Shown: positions 1 to 7,600 of the stretch, one piece after another
Layout: each line of letters starts with the position of its first letter
Position numbering within the stretch: position 1 is the stretch's first letter
DNA from: Oscillospiraceae bacterium
Lineage (GTDB): Bacteria > Bacillota_A > Clostridia > Oscillospirales > JAAYXM01
Direction of reading: 5' to 3'
Assembly: GCA_017408185.1 (NCBI GenBank)
Contig: JAFQVE010000464.1
Location: 1 to 8,255 of the forward strand
DNA: 8,255 bases
Program-made: the position numbers and the translations under genes
Notes under the pieces: generated by a model
What the model saw: only the letters and a program-made list of their open reading frames with translations
The model's database searches: none
What the model was told of the DNA's origin: nothing

Positions 1-1632
1 CAGGAAAAGGTAACCCGTGCGCAAATGGCTGCAATGCTCTGCAGAACTGCCGATATCCCCGGGAAACACGCTCTGCGTGATGCTTTCTGTGAAAAGTTCA
101 ATGTTGTGGAAACTAACGTAATGGGAACAGAAAACGGACTTCTCTTGAAAACGAAGCGGGATTATTTCACGATTGAAACAACTGTTCCGTCCGATGGGTA
201 TTATGAAATAGCGATGGGATATGAGCACGACAGTTATGAAATGCCGTTTCAAATAAGGGTTACGTATCCTGACGGAAGAGCGAGATTAGATAATTACAGT
301 GTATTTCCCGCTAAAGAAGAGTTTGTTGTACCGATATGGCTTGAAAAAGGGAAGAACCTTGTCCGCATACTTCACGCTAAAGCTGAACAGCCGACATATA
401 TTCTGCCTTTTGAGATTTTTTATATAGAGAATCGGGGGAAGATGAATCCGTTGCCATACAGCATTTCGCCGGCGAAGGTGACCTTTCTCCTCGACAGCCC
501 GAAAACTCCGCAGAGCTTTATTGAAAACTATAAGGAAAAGCTGACGAAGATAGAAACCTCCGATGGTACGGAAATCCCCTTCACGGCAGAGCCTTCGGGA
601 GAGCGGCTCGTTACGGAGAGCACTATAAGGGTGTATCTCGATAAAGACGCAGTCTCAAAGCTTCCGGTCGGAACGCATACGCTCAGTTACATCCTTGAAA
701 GCGGCAAGGTTCTTTCTCAGGAAATAAATGTGCTTGAGACTGCACCGAAAACCGAGCTTGAATATATAAACTTCAATGTTGGCAAGGCAAACGCTACGCT
801 CATAAAGCTTCCTAACGGCAAAAATATGCTTATCGATTCGGGGTATGATGCAAACGCGAAGGAAGAGATTATTCCGTATCTTGAGAAGAACAATATAAAG
901 CTTGATTATTATCTGCTTACTCATTTCCATAAGGACCACTGGGGAATGAAAGAAGAAATTCTTGCGATGTACGGAATAAAAATTCCGGATCAGGACAAGG
1001 CAGATGCTCTTGTTAAAGCCGATAAGCAGGAAAGATATGATTACCTGAAGGACTTCGCCTATCTCGATTCATCAATGCTCTGCTATTATGACGAGCTTCA
1101 CGAAATCTGGGATCTCGGCGGCGTGACGATGGATGTGCTCAACAGCCGCTTTGATGAAAACGGCGAGGCGATGGAGGTTTATAACTATCCGTTTCTCCGC
1201 ATCAACGAACACAATTATGAAAACTCCACATCCGTTTCGTTTATGCTTGATTATAACGGCTTCCGCTATTACCACGGAGCAGATAACTATGCTTTCTGCC
1301 AGGAAAGATATATGTACGATATGATAAAGCAAAAGCGCACCGACGAGCTTTCATGCGATTGGTTCTTCGGAAACCACCATTTCATCTGCGATATCAGTCC
1401 TCAGTTTATTCGAATATTGAATCCGACGGTTATGTATATACCGAATGAAGAAGTATATATGCGTTCTCAGTATACAAGATATTATAAAAAATATGTCGAG
1501 GACTATAATTTCTATAATAAGAGACTTTCGGAAACAATTGTTGCCGGCAGAGTCGGCAGCGCGAGAGTTTGTGTGAACGGCAAGGATGACTGGTATTACG
1601 AAATAATATCGGATGCCGATATGTACAAATAA
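1..1632 (+). CDS. Surface-anchored metallo-beta-lactamase-fold hydrolase with SLH remnant and X2-like module (5' end missing)
   Basis: The frame is open from base 1, so the N-terminus is missing; residues are numbered from the first window codon (543 visible, stop TAA 1630-1632). Residues 4-19 (VTRAQMAAMLCRTADI) match the end of an SLH repeat, a module that binds cell-wall polymers, so the ATG at 25 is internal. Residues about 40-145 form a beta-sandwich resembling a carbohydrate-binding module. Residues about 152-246 resemble the X2 module, beginning SISPAKVTF and ending SKLPVGTHTL. Residues about 253-543 are an MBL-fold domain, starting YINFNVGKANATLIKLPNGK in the manner of ComEC-like hydrolases. 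Probable metal ligands are H308, H310, D312 and H313 (THFHKDH), D428 (HGADNY) and H459 or H460 (GNHHF). The usual VGQGDA, TGD and HHGS motifs are altered to VGKANA, GAD and NHHF, so this is a divergent member. No membrane segment is visible. The substrate is unknown; extracellular MBL esterases such as pneumococcal Pce (teichoic acid phosphorylcholine esterase) are one possible analogue. MBL fold is confident, X2 and SLH calls are fairly confident, function is open. Confidence 0.85.
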   Translation, partial: QEKVTRAQMAAMLCRTADIPGKHALRDAFCEKFNVVETNVMGTENGLLLKTKRDYFTIETTVPSDGYYEIAMGYEHDSYEMPFQIRVTYPDGRARLDNYSVFPAKEEFVVPIWLEKGKNLVRILHAKAEQPTYILPFEIFYIENRGKMNPLPYSISPAKVTFLLDSPKTPQSFIENYKEKLTKIETSDGTEIPFTAEPSGERLVTESTIRVYLDKDAVSKLPVGTHTLSYILESGKVLSQEINVLETAPKTELEYINFNVGKANATLIKLPNGKNMLIDSGYDANAKEEIIPYLEKNNIKLDYYLLTHFHKDHWGMKEEILAMYGIKIPDQDKADALVKADKQERYDYLKDFAYLDSSMLCYYDELHEIWDLGGVTMDVLNSRFDENGEAMEVYNYPFLRINEHNYENSTSVSFMLDYNGFRYYHGADNYAFCQERYMYDMIKQKRTDELSCDWFFGNHHFICDISPQFIRILNPTVMYIPNEEVYMRSQYTRYYKKYVEDYNFYNKRLSETIVAGRVGSARVCVNGKDDWYYEIISDADMYK

Positions 1633-1666
1633 AAGCACAGACCGGTAAAAGAATAAGAAATTACAT

Positions 1667-1673
1667 AAGGAGG
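1667..1673 (+). promoter_or_regulatory. Strong ribosome binding site for the giant lyase gene
   Basis: AAGGAGG is a near-perfect Shine-Dalgarno sequence, with nine bases between it and the ATG at 1683. It fixes the start of the downstream gene, which then opens directly into a signal peptide. The whole intergenic gap is only 50 bases (1633-1682). It is A-rich, and I see no stem-loop terminator and no convincing -35/-10 pair in it. Translation therefore most likely starts anew on a message that reads through from the upstream gene. Confidence 0.85.
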
Positions 1674-1682
1674 AAAATTAAA

Positions 1683-4600
1683 ATGAAAAGAATGATATCA
1701 CTGGCACTTGTGTTGTGTATGGTGCTGTCGTTGTTGCCGGCAACGGTGCTTGCGGCGGTGGGGGACAGCTTCGCAGTCGATTTTCAAAATGACGTGAACG
1801 CAACTGCAGATCTTTTTGCCAACGACTATAACGCAGCAGGCTGGGCGTTTAGCGGCGTTTGCAAAGACGGCGACACTGCAGCTGCAAAGAATAAAAATAC
1901 TGTAGAGTACAAAGCTGCTTATGGTGCAAACATCAAAACTGTGGCGCCGGGAGACTACTATGCAGTTAAGTTCAAGGCACCTGAAAGCGGAAATTATAAA
2001 ATTACTTACAAGCATTATCAGGCAGCCTCGGGCGGAAAGCCGAGTGGCGGTGTTGGTGATGTATATCTTCTTGGTGAGGATGTAACCTTGTCTGCTGCAA
2101 TTTCCGGCGGAACCAATAAGCTTTTTACAGGGATTGTATATGGAGCAGCAGCTAACACTGCGGCAACAGCAGCGCAAACTCCGGAATATATGCTTGTAAA
2201 GGATGAGGTATACACAATAGCTTTTGTTTCCACCGGACCTATCGAAAACTATACAAACCATAGAATGTATCCGACTTCCCTTACGTTTGAATGTGTAGGC
2301 GAATATGTTGCACCTTACCTTAAAAGTGCAGAGATATCGTTTGAGGATGACACGGTAGAAGAAGGAAAGTATACAAAAACGAGCATCAAAGGCTTTTACA
2401 GCGACGGCAATCCTTACCCGATGGCAACTGCAACCGTTACATATGAAAGCTCTGACACTTCGGTTGCATACGTCGATGAAAATAACGGCGAAATCTATGC
2501 AACGGGAGATGGAGCAGCGGTTATTACAGCAAAGGCTGTGGCGGAAGATGGCAAAAGCGCCACTGCGAAAAAAACAATTACCGTAACTAAGCGTGCTGAG
2601 GTATCCGCACTTCCAGATGCGATTTCGGCATCGCTTCCGCGTGGAATAATCGAGCTCGGCTCATGGACACCGCTGAAAATTACAGATGAAAACGGTACTG
2701 CGCTTGGCGGTGGAATTGAATACACCTATGATATTGAAAATGAGAATATCATTTCGGAAGAAGGCGGAGTTTTCAAGGGTGAAAAAATGGGTAAAACCTC
2801 TGTTACAGTTACGGCAAAGCTTGGTAATGACGAGAAAACCTGTACCTTTGATGCTGTTGTTGTAGGTGAGAACTTGTTCACACGTAACGGCGTGCGCCAC
2901 GGTGAGTTTGAAAACAGTGTTTACTTCAACGACAAATCAAACAAAGGCGTTTCCGCTTCGGAGACTCTTTGGTCGGTAACACGTGATAATAAGCGCGATA
3001 CGTTTGATTATGAGATAAAATCCGGAATATCACCGGTAACCGGAAAGCCGACAAATATTTTCCGCGCAATCCTCAATGATGTTCCGCCGTCAAATCCCTC
3101 AAGCGCAAATAAGATGGTATGGCTTCAGCAGGGAACAGCGGTAAATACCGAGGGTGGTCACAGCGGGCAGGCGGTCCTTGAAAAGGGTAAAATTTATGAG
3201 TTCTCCGGAAATATTGCTCTTGAAAACGTAAAAACCCCGACTACGGTCAGCTCGATTATCAACTTCTTTGCTGACGGTGGAGTCAGTGCATACAGAAAGC
3301 TGTCTTTGGATGAAGTGCTTTATGAGAAAACTGAGACTGTTCAGCCGTGGACAACATTCTTCTCAACCCCGGTTTACGTAAACTGGGATTACAAAAAGCA
3401 TCTTAATGCAAACGCAACGGTGCAAAGCAAAATGCCACTTGACGGAGCGGGCTTTGATGTTCTCTTCTCGGAAATGTCCTTCCATGAGGTAACCTTCCAC
3501 GAGGTTGAAGTCACACTTTCGGGAACAACAGAGGGCGCAAAGACCTATGATACGTTTGAAACGAGCCTGAAGAATCTCTCAAACACCGGCAGAGAAATAA
3601 AATTCGGTAACGAAACAGAAAAGCCGAAGGTTGTTTATTCAACATCAAACCCTGTTGTGGCAAAGGTAAATGACCTCGGTGTTGTGACGGTTGTTTCGGA
3701 TGGCGAATGTGAAATCTACGCCGATGTTACAATAGGTGATACAACGGTGCGCGGAGTGCTTCCGGTAAGCGTTTCCGGACTTGAGGTTATGTTTGAAAGC
3801 ATCGGGGTAACAGCTCGGGATGAAGCTCTTTCAGTCGGCGATACAACGCAAATTGACGTAGCGCTGTATAATACCGATATGTCCGAAGCAAGCGATGAGG
3901 GCATAACATGGTATTACGAAAGCTCAAATCCGAGTGTTGTCTCTGTTGACCAGGACGGTAACGTAACCGCAAAAGCACCGGGTACAGCGCAAATCTCGGT
4001 TTTTGCAAAGACAGAAAAGGTTACGGCAAAGGATAGCGTTACCATAACTGTTTCCGATAGCTCTCCTCTTGTAAGCGCAAGTGTTGTGGGTGCAAATGTC
4101 GTAGAAAAGGGATATTCAATCCGCCTTTCCGCAACGGCTCTTCACGATAGCGGCAACGCGGCAGACATGAGCGCCTGCGAGGTCAGATATTCTCTTGCAG
4201 ATGGTGCACCCGAGGGGATAATCTCCGTTACTGAGGACGGAACTGTAACAGGTCTCGCGCTTGGAACTTCATCTGTCGTGGCAGAGGTCAAGAGAGGCAA
4301 CACAGTATACAGCGAACCGTATATAATCGAAGTTATAGAAGTTGTTCCGAAGGACCACTTTATTGACTTCACCGCAAGAAACGCCACCGCGGAGAATACA
4401 CTGACAATCTATGCAACAATTGAGCAAGACGGATATTATCTTGACCGTGAAAAAACCTCGCAAACCGTTATAGCAAACTGCCTTGCCGGCAAAAAAGACA
4501 GCTATAACCTTGCATATGCGATGTACAGCAAAATAACAAAAATTGCAGATTCTGCAAAGACCAACACTGTAGAGGCAGACACTGCTATTGTTTTCCCTGT

Positions 4601-7600
4601 AACATACAGCGGATGGTATGAGCCGGTGTTCACGGGGCTTCCGATGTCAGACTGCGGATATGCACATATTTATCTTGACGGCAAATATCTCGGCGATTAC
4701 AATTTCTCCGCTCCGGATAAGGAGTCGGACGGTGCAAGGATTTCAACAAGAATGAACCCGATTTACGTTGAGGGCGGAGAGAACCACACCCTCACCGTAA
4801 GAAGCTTTAAAAAGGGTGCAGATGGTGGAACTCGTCAGTATATGGTAAGCTTTGAGCTTGACTGGCTTGTAAACGAGCCGGAGATTTCAGCGCTTTCGAT
4901 GTCAGCTGAGGATAATGAGATTATCATCGGCGAAACTGCCAATGTGGTTGTGACGGGTGATATGGGCATCGGAAAAACATACCGCTTCGGTCTTAATCAC
5001 GGCTATATAGCGGATGAAGAAAACTATGTTGTACTTCACAGTGATAATGAAGACGTTATTGAGATTGTTGACGGTGTACCGAAAGCGGTCGGAGAAGGAA
5101 GTGCCACGATTTCGGCTGATGTATACTACAAGGGTGAGAAGCTGTCTTCTCCCGCGCCGATAACCATTACGGCGCTTGCACCTGCATTTACGGATGTTGT
5201 GCTTTCGGCAGAAAAGCAGACCTTCGCGCCTTTCGGTGAGGGCTGCGCAATAACCGTAAAGGCATATAACTCCAAGGGCGAAGAGCTTGTTATCCCGGAG
5301 GGCGGAGTAACCTTTGAAAGCTCGGATTCCGCCACTGCAGAGGTTTCTGCAAACGGCTTCATAACTCCGCTTGCGTCCTCGAGTGAAACGTGCAAAATTA
5401 CGGCGACGGTAACGATAGACGGACTTGTCCGTCACGGCAGCCTCACCGTAACCGTGCGTGAAGGAAAGATCGCTTCAACCTACTACACGGAGGAAAGAGT
5501 GGCAAATGCAAGAGAAAATATTGCCACTTATAAATGGGCGAAGAGCACAATGAACACCGCGGTTAAGAACGCAGATAAGTATCTTCCGTATGTTGATGAG
5601 ATTTATGATATGATTCACTCACAGGGGATTTTGCGTTCAAACTTTGTCGGAGTAAGGGAAGATCCGGAGTTCCGTTATTGCCGCTATTGCGGAGAAGACC
5701 TTGTAGTTAAGTATAACCGTTTCCCATGGTCGATGGATCCGCTTAACCGTCCGTGGAAGATTCAGTGTCCGGAGTGTAAGCGTACCTTCCCGAGTAATGA
5801 CTTTGAAAGCTTCTATGAAAACGGACTTAACGAGCACGGAGAGTTTGACAGAACGTATGCGCTTGAAAACAACGGAATTCTCTGCGGTCGCGGCGAGCGT
5901 GATGAAGAAACCCAAGAATATATAGTTTTTGAGCAGTTTAAAGATAACCCATACGGCTACGGAGACCCGAACGGAAATCTCTTCAATGAGATATATCCGG
6001 AGCTTTATAATCCCAATAGTGAGTCTTATGGTATCGACCCGCGCACCAAAGACCCGATAACTCACGGCTGGGGAGACTTTGAGCTTCCGCACGCAGGCTA
6101 TATCTGGGGTGTTGATGACAGCCTGGGCTATGAAACGGGAAGAACCTGCACAAAGAATGGCGACCGCGAGGTTCATACCTACATTTCTCTATATTCCTTC
6201 CTCGGTTTATGGACGCAAAGATACGAAAAGAATTCGGCGATAATAGAGAAGGCAATTGAAGCTTTCCGCGATGCTTATGTCTACACGGGTGACGCAAAGT
6301 ATGCCCGCGCGGGAATTGTGCTGCTCGACAGAATTGCGGATTTCTACCCCACATATAACACGATGGAAAACCTTGACCACGGCTTTATGGCAGGCGTTGC
6401 GGGAGACAAATCTCTCGGTAATCTCGTCGGTAATGTCTGGGAGGGTGGTCTTGTACGCACTTATATGGAAGCTTATGATGCTTTCTTTGAGGTGTATGAC
6501 GATCCGTGGGTTGTTGAGTATCTCAGCAAAAGGGCGGTTGAGCTTAACAACACGGAAATAAACGATAAAACCACACCGGAAAAAATTCGCCAAAACTTCG
6601 AGCTTAATGTTATGGACAGAGTGCTTGACGATGTAAAGCGCGGAACTATATTGGGCAACTTCGGCTTGTATCACAAAGCTCTTGCATCAGCTGCAGTTAT
6701 CTATGATACATATCCGCGAACGGCGCAGCTTCTCGAGTTTCTGATGCAGCGCGGTGCGGCTGACACAAGTAAGGGTTGCACCGGCGGAAACATCACAAGA
6801 AAGCTTGTTGATATGGTAGAGCGTGAAGCTCTGACTCTTGAAAGCTCTGTCGGATACAATAAACTTATGCCGAGCAGCCTTCTTGAAGTGGCAAAAATCC
6901 TTTCAATTTACGAGGAAAATACAAACCCCGATACTAACCTTTATAAAAATCCGAAATTCATAAAAGCACTTAAGGTTATAATTCCGTATATTACCGTCAC
7001 CGTTGCCGCTAATATAAGTGATAACAGCGGAACGGGGGCATTTGGCTTCAGTACGTTGCCTGATCTGGAGCTTGCCGGCTGGGAAGCGACAAAACAGCCG
7101 ATATTTGCTCAGCTTCTCTATTTCAGTGCTAAAGGTAACCTTGAAAACATCCGCGGCGATATATTCACAAAGAACCCCGAAGGTATTCAGGATGAGATAG
7201 AAGAGGTTATTGAAAAATACGGCGAATATGACTATACAAAGAGCGGCATAACAACGGGCTACGGTATCGCGCATCTCAAGGGCGGAACAAAGTTTACCAC
7301 CCCGGATTCAAATGTAATAAGCAACAGCCTGCGGGATTTCTGGATCTACTTCGGCTCGGCACCCATCGGTCACAATCATAACGACACGCTTCATCTCGGA
7401 ATTGAAGCATTCGGGCTTGATATGTCACCCGATTTCGGCTATCCCGCAGAAATGGTCGGTGCGGGTGCGACAAAGCGTCATAACTGGGACAGCGCAACCG
7501 CGTCTCATAATACGGTTATGGTAAATGATATGCAGCAGATAAATCACCGTGAGGGCGGAATTCCGCATCACTTTGATGATGCGGGCGATATTCAGGTTGT

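Noticed and set aside
25..27. ATG at 25 as the true start of the first gene
   Set aside because: The frame is open upstream to base 1 and the upstream codons (QEKVTRAQ) continue an SLH-like motif, so the start lies outside the window. There is also no Shine-Dalgarno sequence at a suitable distance before it.
1633..1682. Possible promoter or terminator between the two genes
   Set aside because: The gap is only 50 A-rich bases. I found no paired -35/-10 boxes at usual spacing and no GC-rich stem followed by a T run.
1733..1744. Perfect 12-base palindrome GTTGCCGGCAAC, also part of a 12-base repeat with 1538-1549
   Set aside because: It lies within signal-peptide codons, has no loop, and the second copy is inside the upstream coding region. 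It is better explained by codon use than by an operator.
1698..2261. 187-codon antisense reading frame opposite the start of the lyase gene
   Set aside because: Its translation is low-complexity and rich in Cys, Arg and Ser, with no recognisable motif. It overlaps well-supported coding sequence and looks like a codon-bias shadow.
4956..4979. GDMGIGKT, an exact match to the Walker A consensus GxxxxGK[ST]
   Set aside because: It sits inside an Ig-like beta domain of an exported protein, with no Walker B or NTPase context. A chance match is far more likely.
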